From contig NZ_CP085173.1 in NCBI RefSeq assembly GCF_020616555.1, positions 9,564,001 to 9,628,000 of the forward strand: a stretch of DNA of 64,000 bases, read 5' to 3'. Origin of the DNA: Streptomyces longhuiensis (GTDB lineage: Bacteria > Actinomycetota > Actinomycetes > Streptomycetales > Streptomycetaceae). A program made the translations under genes and the position numbers. Below the pieces are notes generated by a model, which was not told the DNA's origin, ran no database searches, and saw only the letters and a list, made by a program, of their open reading frames with translations. Below, piece after piece: positions 53,115-60,527 of this stretch (the first letter of the stretch is position 1; each line of letters begins with the position of its first letter).

Positions 53115-53447
53115 TCAGTAGTGGCGGTGGCAGTTCTTGTGGTTGTGGTGGCCGCGGTGGCTCCAGCTGCTGTACCAGTAGTTGTACCGGTAGTTGTCCC
53201 GGTCCCGGTAGTTGTCCCGGTCCCAGCGGGAGCGGCAGTCGTCGTCGTACCGGTTCCAGTAGTGGGCGCCGCGGTAGTGCCGGTCGTTGTCGCACCGGTC
53301 GTGGTCACCGTGGGTGGGGTGCAGGACCCGGTAGGAACCGGACGGGGCGGCGGCAGTGGTGGACGCCATGGCCGTGCCGGTGAGGGGGATGGCGATCGCG
53401 GCGACGGTCAGGGCCGCCGTCGCGGTAGCGCGTGCCAGTTTTCGCAC
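53115..53447 (-). CDS. Small secreted Tyr/Arg/Asp/His-rich protein
   Basis: The 110-residue protein has a signal peptide (RKLARATATAALTVAAIAIP, cleavage near AMA-ST). A mature part is dominated by Tyr, Asp, Arg, Asn and His: short repeats such as DRDNYRDRDNYRYNYWY and the ending HRGHHNHKNCHRHY, which could bind metal. There are two to three cysteines. No family was recognised. The GTG at 53447 follows AAGGAGA, so it is preferred over the upstream ATG at 53495. The repeat tract at 53180-53222 could expand or contract. Confidence 0.65.
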   Translation of the reverse strand: MRKLARATATAALTVAAIAIPLTGTAMASTTAAAPSGSYRVLHPTHGDHDRCDNDRHYRGAHYWNRYDDDCRSRWDRDNYRDRDNYRYNYWYSSWSHRGHHNHKNCHRHY

Positions 53448-54224
53448 CGTGTTTCTCCTTGGTTTCGGTGAATTGCCGGATGGCGCGTCAGACATTACTG
53501 GCCCGCCGCCCCCAGCCGATTTATCCGGCCGATTCTCCGCTGCTTACCGGACGACAACGCCTGGCGGTTTCTTGACGGGCAGATGGGCTGTGACCTGCAC
53601 TTATCCTCTGCTCGTGGTCTCGGTCGCCAGGTGGTGGGAAACACCCTTCAAGGTGAAACGGCTTCGGCATGTCGGGGAATTTTTGCGAATCGCCGCGAGA
53701 GCTGAACAATTTCCTCTTTGGTGCCCCGGGAATTGCGGTGACGAATTCCGTCCCGATTGTTATTCGCAGGGGCTGTGCTGCGGAAATCGTGCGGTGTCGG
53801 ATCATATGTGCCCCGTGTTGCGTGCAGCCGGCCGTACGGTCACTGGGGCCAACTCACGATGGCTGGATGGCTGGATGGCTGGTCGGGGCTGTTCTGTGTT
53901 CAGGCCGGTCCCCGGTGGGGTGGCTGGTGTGGGTGCGCATGTGGTGGTCGGGTGTCGTCGGTGAGGTTGGGCGGTGACTTGCGCGGTTCGAGTCCGGTGC
54001 TCGGAACCGGCGTGGGGACTTTGGTGGCCGGTTCCTTCGCCGGCCGGGGACTGCGCGTGTCGACGGCCGGGTCCTGGCCCGTCCTGGTTGTGGCGTCCGC
54101 GTGTTGGGGCGGCACCGTGCGGGCGGTGGCCTCCGCGTCGACGAGGTCGGTCCTGCGGCGCTTGCGGGGTGGTGTGCCGGGGGCGCTCCATAGGATCTGG
54201 TGAATTCAGTGCAGGCTCGGCCGA
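53448..54224. other. Long non-coding or decayed region with lower GC
   Basis: From about 53640 to 53800 the sequence is clearly less GC-rich than its surroundings (runs such as GAATTTTTGCGAATC). No gene or riboswitch was identified. A short tandem repeat, GGATGGCT about three times, lies at 53862-53886. Confidence 0.35.
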
Positions 54225-54266
54225 GGGCACCGAACGAGGGGCACCGAACGAGGGGCGCCGAACGGG
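54225..54266. repeat. 14-bp tandem repeat
   Basis: GGGCACCGAACGAG occurs twice exactly (54225-54238, 54239-54252), followed by a diverged third unit GGGCGCCGAACGG. Confidence 0.8.
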
Positions 54267-54439
54267 CTTACCTGGCAAGGAAGTTGGTGCTATCCGGTGG
54301 AGGCGGGTGGCCGGGAACTCCTTGTGGTCCGGAAGTATGCGGTCGCGGTGTTCCGGCGGCAGCGGGGGGCATCTTTGTGGGTGTCCACCCCCAGACCACG
54401 TCCGCAACCCCACTCGTTCCCGGGCCTGTTGCCCTTGCG

Positions 54440-54709
54440 GGGTCGGGGTACGACCATGACAAGTACCGCCTTCTCGTTTGGGATCTCAGCGTGAAGCCGC
54501 TGATCGCCCGCCGTGGCACCGAGCGCGGCTCCGGCTTGGGCAAGCAACGCTGGGCTGTAGAGCGCGCGTTCGCTCACCTGTACTGATTTCGCCGACTGCG
54601 GATCCGCTGGGAGATCCGCGACGACATCCACGAAGCCTTCCTCACCCTCGGATGCGTACTCACCTGCTGGCGGCGACTGCGCGCTGTGGTGGGCGATGCC
54701 GTGGGATAG
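54440..54709 (+). pseudogene. C-terminal IS5-family (IS427-like) transposase remnant
   Basis: The frame reads YDHDKYRLLVWDLSVKPLIA then RRGTERGSGLGKQRWAVERA and FAHLY, an in-frame TGA, then FRRLRIRWEIRDDIHEAFLT and LGCVLTCWRRLRAVVGDAVG to TAG at 54707. The Glu motif (RWAVERAFAHL) is intact and the stop replaces the usual Trp (TGG to TGA). The N-terminal two-thirds is missing. Confidence 0.75.
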
Positions 54710-55050
54710 TTGGCCGCCGCTAGCCGGTTGAGAACTTCCTTGGGCATGAAGCTCCAGCCGACCAGGCGCGACCCGCTCCAGTTGATGCCGATCACGAGTC
54801 CATCCCGGGCAGCATCGGGCAGTACTCGATCGCACCAGGTGTCCAAGGGCATGGACTCAACGCGGAGTCCATGCCCCCAGATCTTCGCTGCCCTCTGGGC
54901 GCGGGGCGAGGTCGACCAGAAGGGGGGACTTCGCGTGCCGTCCGAGGAGAGGTGGGTTGGGCTTCCGTCGTCACCCCGGACAAGTCAGACCACCTTGCTT
55001 TGGCGGATATCTCGGAAGAATGCCGCCGCTTGCGAACCGCTCAGACTCAT
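54710..55050 (-). pseudogene. DUF2750-family gene with a premature stop
   Basis: ATG at 55050 begins MSLSGSQAAAFFRDIRQSKV V, then TGA, then VRGDDGSPTHLSSDGTRSPP FWS, and finally VESMPLDTWCDRVLPDAARD with GLVIGINWSGSRLVGWSFMP. The segments match the usual DUF2750 order (opening helix, FWS block, final strand). The TGA occupies a conserved Trp position (VVW). The 3' end runs into the IS remnant on the opposite strand. Function of the family is unknown. Confidence 0.65.
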
Positions 55051-55238
55051 GACCGCCGAGCCTACTGGTCCCCAACAGCCATTTCGTTAGGAGTCTCAGT
55101 CTCAGGGGCTGCGGTAGGCGGTCAAAGCCAGGCCGTTTCCCTGTGTGTCTCCTGAGCGCGGCATGCCGAAGGGATCATGAGCGGTCATGGCAGGTTGCTG
55201 TCGCATGTTCGGTCTCAGCCTCAGCCTCAGCCTGAGCC

Positions 55239-55520
55239 TCAGTCTCGGTCTGAGTGGCTGCGGTAGACGGTGAGGATGGCTCCGCTGACTTCGATGCGGC
55301 GTTCGTGGAGTTGTTCTTCGCAGTGGAGTGCGGTCAGGCAGGTGCGGAACAGGTCGAGTTCGTGGGTGTCGAGGACGGCGGCGGCCAGGCTGAGGAGTTC
55401 GTCGAGGGTGGTGGGGGTGAGGGTTTCGGGGAGTTCGCCGGACAGGAGGACGACGGGTTCTCCGGTCCGGTCCCTGACGACGGCGGTGGCTGACGCTCCG
55501 TGGACGACGAGCACGTGCAC
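55239..55520 (-). CDS. Small orphan protein, paralogue of 62761-63027
   Basis: The 93-residue cytosolic protein begins MHVLVVHGASATAVVRDRTG and EPVVLLSGELPETLTPTTLD, and ends ERRIEVSGAILTVYRSHSD. About 65 of its residues match the 88-residue protein at 62.8 kb. No known family was recognised. Both copies have a similar 5' region with GAGAGGATAG about 60 bases upstream of the start. The two paralogues bracket the peptide/protease locus. Three CTCAGC hexamers and variants follow its stop (55209-55250). Confidence 0.75.
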   Translation of the reverse strand: MHVLVVHGASATAVVRDRTGEPVVLLSGELPETLTPTTLDELLSLAAAVLDTHELDLFRTCLTALHCEEQLHERRIEVSGAILTVYRSHSDRD

Positions 55521-55739
55521 CCCTCTCGAGGAGGTTTTTGGGGTGGTTCACCCTTCTTGCGGGTCGAGAGGATAGTCACGCCGCGGGGCGGCAATGGGGG
55601 GCGGATGGCTGCGAGTTGGGCCATTCGGGTGTCGGCGCCGCGCGTGCCGGACGAGTTTCGTTTCGGGGTGCTGGCGCTCCTGCCTGCTGGTTCTCCTGTT
55701 GGGTGAGATGTCCGGGGAGGGGGGATGTGCCGGAAGTGG

Positions 55740-55769
55740 TTGCCGGAGGATTTCCCGACCCGCTACTGT
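55740..55769 (+). promoter_or_regulatory. Candidate promoter of the two-peptide operon
   Basis: TTGCCG (55740-55745), an 18-base spacer and TACTGT (55764-55769) fit a weak housekeeping-type promoter about 90 bases upstream of the first peptide start. Confidence 0.3.
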
Positions 55770-55858
55770 CCAATCTCGTCAGACAGATCGTCCGGCATGA
55801 ATGGACGTCCGGATGGGATCCGGAGCTGTCCCATGCCCCCTTCAGCAAAGGAATCACC

Positions 55859-56074
55859 ATGCTCGGCATGAGTGAACTCGACGCGGAGTCCGCACAGTTG
55901 CTGCCCGGCCGTGAGGCCCTGGGCCGGCTGAAGTTCAGCCTGGTCAAGACGACCAACGTGACGAAGCACGTCGCCTACGTGTCGGCGCACAACAACTCGT
56001 ACGCGCTGAACGCCTGCTCGCCCGAGGCGATCGCCCAGTCGGCTGGTAACCAGTCGATCTCCGTCCACCAGTGA
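55859..56074 (+). CDS. Putative precursor peptide 1 of a two-peptide system
   Basis: The 71-residue hydrophilic peptide begins MLGMSELDAESAQLLPGREA. It has a charged N-terminal half (REALGRLKFSLVKTTNVTKH) and a C-terminal half rich in Asn, Ser and Ala (VAYVSAHNNSYALNACSPEA, ending GNQSISVHQ). It has no signal peptide and no membrane segment. It shares about 50 of 70 positions with the next peptide. AAAGGAA precedes the ATG by seven bases. The pattern of conserved N-terminus, paralogous pair and downstream RRE-M50 gene is like a RiPP precursor. A single Cys here is not shared with peptide 2, so Cys-dependent chemistry is unlikely. Confidence 0.75.
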   Translation: MLGMSELDAESAQLLPGREALGRLKFSLVKTTNVTKHVAYVSAHNNSYALNACSPEAIAQSAGNQSISVHQ

Positions 56075-56103
56075 CCGGCATCCACCCCGAAAGAGGATTC
56101 ACC

Positions 56104-56316
56104 ATGAACAACGACCAGCTCAACGCCGAGTCCGCGGAACTGCTCCCCGACCGCGAGGCCCTGGGCCGCCTGAAGTTCAGCTTCGTCAAGACGACCAACG
56201 TCACCCGCCACGTTGCCTACGTCGACGCGCACAACAACTCGCTCGCCGCGAACTACAACTCCCCGGAGGCGATTGCCGCGTCCGAGGCCAACCAGTCCAT
56301 CAGCATCAACCAGTAA
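56104..56316 (+). CDS. Putative precursor peptide 2 of a two-peptide system
   Basis: The 70-residue peptide begins MNNDQLNAESAELLPDREAL and is cysteine-free. The blocks GRLKFSFVKTTNVT, HVAYVDAHNNS, SPEAIAAS and NQSISINQ align without gaps to peptide 1. It lies 29 bases after peptide 1 with its own AAAGAGGA ribosome binding site, and 65 bases before the M50 gene. The strong conservation across the whole length suggests that both halves matter for recognition, or that the duplication is recent. Its function is not known. It may be a secreted signal, a bacteriocin-like agent or a regulator. Confidence 0.75.
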   Translation: MNNDQLNAESAELLPDREALGRLKFSFVKTTNVTRHVAYVDAHNNSLAANYNSPEAIAASEANQSISINQ

Positions 56317-56381
56317 CGGATGCCTGGGCGTGGGGGCCGCGTGTGTGGCACACGCGGTCCGCACCGGGGAGGGAGGACTGC

Positions 56382-58631
56382 ATGGTGGACAACCACCGAA
56401 GGGGCCACGATCCCGCTCTCGCGGGGACGGCACTGCAGGACACGCACCACGCGCCGCCCAACAGCGAAACGTTTCCCTCGCACGACGCGCCCCCCGCAGA
56501 CAGCGCGTCACACCCAGACACGACGTTTCCCCTGTATGAGGCACCCATGGACGGTGCGCCACCCTGGGACGCAACGTTTCCACTGCGCGAGGTGCCTGTC
56601 GTTGACGGCGCGTCACACAAGGGTGCGGAGTTTCCCCACAACGCCGCGTTCGCCGGCGGCAGCATGTCCGCCGCGGACGTCACGCTGGTCCAGGACGACT
56701 CGTATACCAAGAACAGCCAACCCTGGGACGGCACGTTCTCCGGGGGTAGCACGTATCCCGGTGTCGGCACATCGGCTGGGGTCGGCGTGCCGGCCGAGGT
56801 CGGTACGCTGGCCGGGGGCGGCACCCATCCCGGTAACAGCACGTCGGCTGGGGTCGGGACGCCGTCTCGGGATGCGGGTGGGCAGTTGGTGTCTGCTGTG
56901 CCGCGTCCGGTGGTGGGGTTGCAGCGTCTGGGGGAGTATCAGGGATCAGGTTCGCGGGAGCGTAAGTATCTGATCCGTAGGGCGGATGGGCAGGTGGTCC
57001 AGCTGTCCCGGTTGCTCTACCTCGTCACGGAGGCCATCGACGGTGTGCGCGACACGATGGCCATCTCCCACCGGGTCAGTGGCCGTTTCGGACGCGAGAT
57101 CAGCGCGGACAATGTCGAGTATCTCGTGGAGCACAAGCTCCAGCCCCTCGGTCTGACTGTCCCGCCCGGCCGACAGGACGAGCAGAGCGTTGCCGCTCCG
57201 CGCTCCGATCTCCTGCTGGTCCTCAAGGGCCACCGGGTCATTTTCCCTGAGCGGCAGGTCGCGCGTATCGCGGGGGCGTTGGCGTGGCTTCACCGGCCGC
57301 CCGTGGTGGCCCTGGTCCTCGCCGCCCTCGCGTCCCTGGACCTGTGGCTGTTCGCCTTCCACGGCGCGATGCAGCCGGTGCTCCAGGTCGTGGAGCAGCC
57401 GGTCCTGATGCTCGCGGTGTTCGTACTGATCGTGGCTTCTTTGGTGTTCCATGAGTTCGGACATGCTTCGGCCTGCCGTTATGGCGGTGCACGGCCCGGG
57501 AGTATCGGCTGCGGCCTCTATTTGATCTGGCCCTCCATGTATACGGACGTCACGGACGTCTACCGGATCAACCGGACCGGCCGGATCCGCACCGACCTCG
57601 GCGGCGTCTACTTCAACACGGTCTTCGTCCTCGGCCTGGCCGGCGCCTACTTCGTCACCGGCCAGCCCTTCTTCCTGGCCGCGGTCTATCTCGTCCACTT
57701 CGAGATCCTCGAGCAGCTCATGCCCGCTCTGAGGCTGGACGGCTACTACATCCTCGGCGACCTCGCCGGGATCCCCGACCTGTTCGGGAAGATCAAGCCC
57801 ATTCTGCAGAGCATGCTGCCGGGCCGGGAAACCCCCGCCGAAGCGGCCGACCTCAAACGCTCCGCACGGATCATCGTCACCATCTGGGTCCTGACGATGG
57901 TCCCGCTGATCGTCGCCGAGCTGGGGTATGTGCTGTGGAACCTGCCGCGCCTGATCGAGACCGGGCTGCGCGCCCTGTCGGAACAGGCGGTCGGCACCTG
58001 GTCCGCGTTCACCGACGGCCAGATCGCCGCCGGACTCGTCGGTGTCATCGGCCTCGTCATGCTCCTGTGCCCGCTGGCCGGCGCCGTATACCTGTGCGCG
58101 CGTCTGGCAGGAAGGGTCGTGCGCGCCACCCTGCGCGCCACCGAGAACAACATCCGGGTGCGGCTGGCCATCTGTGCCGGTGTGCTGGCCGCGTGCGGTG
58201 CGCTGGGTGCGGCCTGGCTGAGCGGGATGACTCCCGAGCCTCTGCCCTCGCAGGCACCGATCGTTCCCCTGCTCGAACCCGGAGTCGTCGCCCCGCGCAC
58301 CTCGGCCCCCGCCACCAGCGTCCCGCCGGACGATTTTGTGCCCCCGGCGCCGCAGCTCACCCAGGCACCACCGGTGAGCCCGACACCCACGCCCGAGGCG
58401 TCCCCCTCTACCACGGCCTCGGCGAGTGATTCTCCCTCGGCCACCGACCCGGCAGCCGCCCCCTCGCCGACCAAGGCGAGTCCGAGCCCGAGCCGGACTC
58501 GTCGCCCGAGTTCGGCGCCGGCCTCGCCCAGTCCTTCCTCCGGCACGCCGAGCCCCACCGCGTCCACCTCGCCGTCGGACAGTGGTTTCCCGACACCCAC
58601 CATGAGCTTCCCCGGCCCCCTGTCCACATAA
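56382..58631 (+). CDS. Membrane M50 (site-2-type) metalloprotease with N-terminal PqqD/RRE-like domain
   Basis: The protein has 749 residues. Residues 1-160 are low-complexity with three to four imperfect units of the type ATFPLxEAPxxDGA. A PqqD/RRE-like winged-helix domain lies at about 185-262 (RKYLIRRADGQVVQLSRLLY and ending VEHKLQPLGLTVPP). A membrane core of about seven helices follows. Zinc-site motifs are HEFGH at 357-361 and LRLDGYYILGD with Asp453. The last ~130 residues are Pro/Ser/Thr/Ala-rich and probably extracytoplasmic. It resembles peptide zinc metalloproteases of the YydH type. GGAGG supports the ATG at 56382. It probably binds and cleaves the two upstream peptides, which is inference. 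Confidence 0.85.
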   Translation: MVDNHRRGHDPALAGTALQDTHHAPPNSETFPSHDAPPADSASHPDTTFPLYEAPMDGAPPWDATFPLREVPVVDGASHKGAEFPHNAAFAGGSMSAADVTLVQDDSYTKNSQPWDGTFSGGSTYPGVGTSAGVGVPAEVGTLAGGGTHPGNSTSAGVGTPSRDAGGQLVSAVPRPVVGLQRLGEYQGSGSRERKYLIRRADGQVVQLSRLLYLVTEAIDGVRDTMAISHRVSGRFGREISADNVEYLVEHKLQPLGLTVPPGRQDEQSVAAPRSDLLLVLKGHRVIFPERQVARIAGALAWLHRPPVVALVLAALASLDLWLFAFHGAMQPVLQVVEQPVLMLAVFVLIVASLVFHEFGHASACRYGGARPGSIGCGLYLIWPSMYTDVTDVYRINRTGRIRTDLGGVYFNTVFVLGLAGAYFVTGQPFFLAAVYLVHFEILEQLMPALRLDGYYILGDLAGIPDLFGKIKPILQSMLPGRETPAEAADLKRSARIIVTIWVLTMVPLIVAELGYVLWNLPRLIETGLRALSEQAVGTWSAFTDGQIAAGLVGVIGLVMLLCPLAGAVYLCARLAGRVVRATLRATENNIRVRLAICAGVLAACGALGAAWLSGMTPEPLPSQAPIVPLLEPGVVAPRTSAPATSVPPDDFVPPAPQLTQAPPVSPTPTPEASPSTTASASDSPSATDPAAAPSPTKASPSPSRTRRPSSAPASPSPSSGTPSPTASTSPSDSGFPTPTMSFPGPLST

Positions 58632-58735
58632 CGCCAATGAAATTCCGGCCTATGACACCCCCGGGTCTCGTGCCGCCTATGCCGCCCCGGCCTTGTGCCG
58701 CCGCCGCTGTACGACTGCAGTAAGGAGAAAAACTA

Positions 58736-59413
58736 GTGAGTCACCGAAAGCCGCGTCCGCGCACTGGCGCACGCACCGCTATGCGCCTGGGCATGCTGAC
58801 GACTGTCTGTCTGACCGGACTTGCCACCACCGCCCCGGCCGACGCCGTCACAGGGTCGCGGGTCACCGCCGGTGCGGGTATCGCCCTGGACGAGGCACGC
58901 TCCCAGGCCAACCCCAGGCACCGGGCCGACTACGACGACGAGTTCACCATCCACCAACTCGGCACCGTCCTCGGCGCCGGCGTACGCAACCGGGCGATCG
59001 CCCGCTCCACCGGCTGCTCACTCGAGCGGCCCTGCCGCTCGGTCGCCCTGTCTTTCCAGGTCGTCACCGCCACCGGCGCCGCACGCCTGAACGCCTCCAA
59101 CACCAGCAGCGCGGTCAACGACCACTGCCCGGGCTGCCAGACCTTCGCCGGCGCCTACCAGTTCATCGTCTCCACCCCCTACCGCTTCACCCTCACCCAG
59201 GCGACCAGGAACCAACTCGCCGTCTATGAACGACGGTTGGGGGCACTGGAGCGCAGCCGGGAGCCGATCGGCACGGTCAAGAACCACGCCGACACCCTCG
59301 CCGCCGAAGTCGTCAGCCTCCTCCAGGACGCCGTGGCCAACACACCCCACGGCCCGGCCGTCAACTCGCTCAACCTCAGGCCCACCGTCACCCTGCGCCG
59401 CCACATCGACTAG
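58736..59413 (+). CDS. Secreted protein with two cysteine pairs
   Basis: The 225-residue protein has a signal peptide (RLGMLTTVCLTGLATTAPAD, cleavage near ADA-VT). A mature part contains STGCSLERPCRSVALSFQVV and NDHCPGCQTFAGAYQFIVST, giving four cysteines that could form two disulfides. A helical tail runs from ATRNQLAVYERRLGALERSR. No family was recognised. The GTG at 58736 follows AAGGAGAAA. The gene lies 104 bases after the M50 gene on the same strand, so it is probably in one operon with the peptides. It could be a chaperone, binding partner or second substrate outside the cell. Confidence 0.75.
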   Translation: MSHRKPRPRTGARTAMRLGMLTTVCLTGLATTAPADAVTGSRVTAGAGIALDEARSQANPRHRADYDDEFTIHQLGTVLGAGVRNRAIARSTGCSLERPCRSVALSFQVVTATGAARLNASNTSSAVNDHCPGCQTFAGAYQFIVSTPYRFTLTQATRNQLAVYERRLGALERSREPIGTVKNHADTLAAEVVSLLQDAVANTPHGPAVNSLNLRPTVTLRRHID

Positions 59414-59456
59414 CACTCCCTCCGCGCCCCACGACAGCACATCTGCCACCTCCCGA

Positions 59457-59566
59457 GTCCGGGAGCAGGCCCCAGCCACCCCCTTCTCGGGTGGGCCTGC
59501 CCCCGGACGCCCCCGGGTCCGGGAGCAGGCCCGTCCACCTCCCAGGGTGCGGGCCTGCCCCCGGCC
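59457..59566. terminator. Two tandem near-identical hairpins
   Basis: GTCCGGGAGCAGGCCC (59457-59472) pairs with GGGCCTGCCCCCGGAC (59493-59508). The same left arm (59517-59532) then pairs with GGGCCTGCCCCCGG (59551-59564). They follow the secreted-protein stop, so they are likely terminators, but the duplication is unusual. Confidence 0.65.
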
Positions 59567-59649
59567 ATCTCCCCGGTCCGGCCTGATCCTCTGGATCCAG
59601 GGACCTCGTCTCGTCTTCACTTCGGCATCCGACAGAAGCACACAGACTC

Positions 59650-60258
59650 ATGCGATATCCACCCGAACTGCGCCGCCAGGCCCTGCAGATACTGGCCGAC
59701 GGTGAACCCGTCAAGAACGTCGCCGCCACTCTCGGCCTGCGCGATCAGACCCTCTACCAGTGGCGGCGCCGGCACCTGCCGCATCTGGGCCGCAGCGCAC
59801 ACGCCCCCTCCACCGGGTCGGATCTCGAAGCCGCGCGCCGGCGCATCACACAGCTGGAGACCGAACTCGCCGCCTGGCGGCGCGTGAGTGAACTGCTGCG
59901 GGAGGTCCTTTCCCCGAAAAGACGGTTCGAGGCAGTACATGTGATGGCCAGGGAGGGCCTGCCGGTGCGGGTGGCCGCGCGGGTCCTGGGGGTGACCGAG
60001 TCCGGCTACTTCACCTGGCGTTCCCGCCCGCCCTCCCCACGCGCCCTGCGGCACGCCTGGCTCACCGAACTCATCACAGTCATCCACGCCGCCTCGAACG
60101 GCACCTTCGGATACCGGCGCATTCACAGCGAACTCACCCACGGCTACGGCATCACCGTCAGCCACGGCACCGTGGAACTCCTCATGCGCCGCGCCGGCCT
60201 CCAGGGAGCGCCGGCCGACCAGCCCTCTCTCACGACAGGAACCGGCCTGTGCCCCTGA
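59650..60258 (+). CDS. IS3-derived protein with HTH and coiled coil but no DDE domain
   Basis: The 202-residue protein starts MRYPPELRRQALQILADGEP and contains an IS3 OrfA HTH (VKNVAATLGLRDQTLYQWRR). A leucine-zipper-like coil follows (LEAARRRITQLETELAAWRR). It then has an in-frame OrfB HTH_21 segment: FEAVHVMAREGLPVRVAARV, LGVTESGYFTWRSRPPSPRA and FGYRRIHSELTHGYGITVSH. It ends right after this domain with a short novel tail. The OrfA and OrfB parts are fused without a frameshift and the catalytic DDE core is absent. It could be a domesticated DNA-binding protein or just a clean deletion. The following gene overlaps its stop. Confidence 0.7.
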   Translation: MRYPPELRRQALQILADGEPVKNVAATLGLRDQTLYQWRRRHLPHLGRSAHAPSTGSDLEAARRRITQLETELAAWRRVSELLREVLSPKRRFEAVHVMAREGLPVRVAARVLGVTESGYFTWRSRPPSPRALRHAWLTELITVIHAASNGTFGYRRIHSELTHGYGITVSHGTVELLMRRAGLQGAPADQPSLTTGTGLCP

Positions 60259-60491
60259 ACCACCCGACACCGCCCCTGCCCATTGCCGCGCTCCTGCGCA
60301 CTCAGATGCGCGCGGACCAGGACCTGCCGGCCTCCCAGGCACACCAGGTGCTGCTGCACTGTGCCCTTGATGCCGCCTGCATCACCCCGCGGACCTCCGA
60401 CCTGCGTGCCATCACCAGCATCGCCGAACTCGACTACCAGGCCGTGGCCACAGTCATCAGATGGCTGAGAACCCTCACCGACAGACGATGA
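60249..60491 (+). CDS. Small protein coupled to the IS3-derived gene
   Basis: The 80-residue mainly helical protein begins VPLNHPTPPLPIAALLRTQM and ends IAELDYQAVATVIRWLRTLT. The GTG start lies inside the end of the preceding gene, with AGGAA about 9 bases upstream, suggesting translational coupling. It has no signal, membrane helix or recognised family. The ordered composition (ASQAHQVLLHCALDAACITP) supports real coding. Confidence 0.6.
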   Translation: MPLNHPTPPLPIAALLRTQMRADQDLPASQAHQVLLHCALDAACITPRTSDLRAITSIAELDYQAVATVIRWLRTLTDRR

Positions 60492-60527
60492 AGGTCCGGC
60501 AGCCGACCACCGAAGGCCAGCCCCAGG

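Noticed and set aside
53037..53471. A Val/Pro-rich plus-strand frame resembling an elastin-like protein
   Set aside because: It is the antisense of the Tyr/Arg/Asp repeats of the secreted protein, which has a signal peptide and ribosome binding site.
53448..53800. Riboswitch (for example c-di-AMP type) upstream of the secreted protein
   Set aside because: The conserved sequence blocks of known actinomycete riboswitches were not found by eye. A covariance-model scan would be needed.
54440..55050. TGA recoded as Trp or selenocysteine
   Set aside because: All intact genes here use TGA as stop, and the two cases lie in obviously broken genes.
55200..55257. CTCAGC-type hexamer run as a possible binding array
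   Set aside because: It is a short degenerate microsatellite-like run directly after a stop codon, with no symmetry or spacing typical of regulator sites.
56946..58637. Long minus-strand frames over the M50 gene
   Set aside because: They are antisense shadows with low-complexity Arg/Gly text. The plus strand has transmembrane helices and zinc motifs.
55859..59413. Daptide, lanthipeptide or lasso peptide cluster
   Set aside because: None of the required enzymes is present (aminotransferase/decarboxylase/methyltransferase set, LanB/C/M, or B/C lasso proteins). Conserved Cys/Ser/Thr patterns for lanthionine are also missing.
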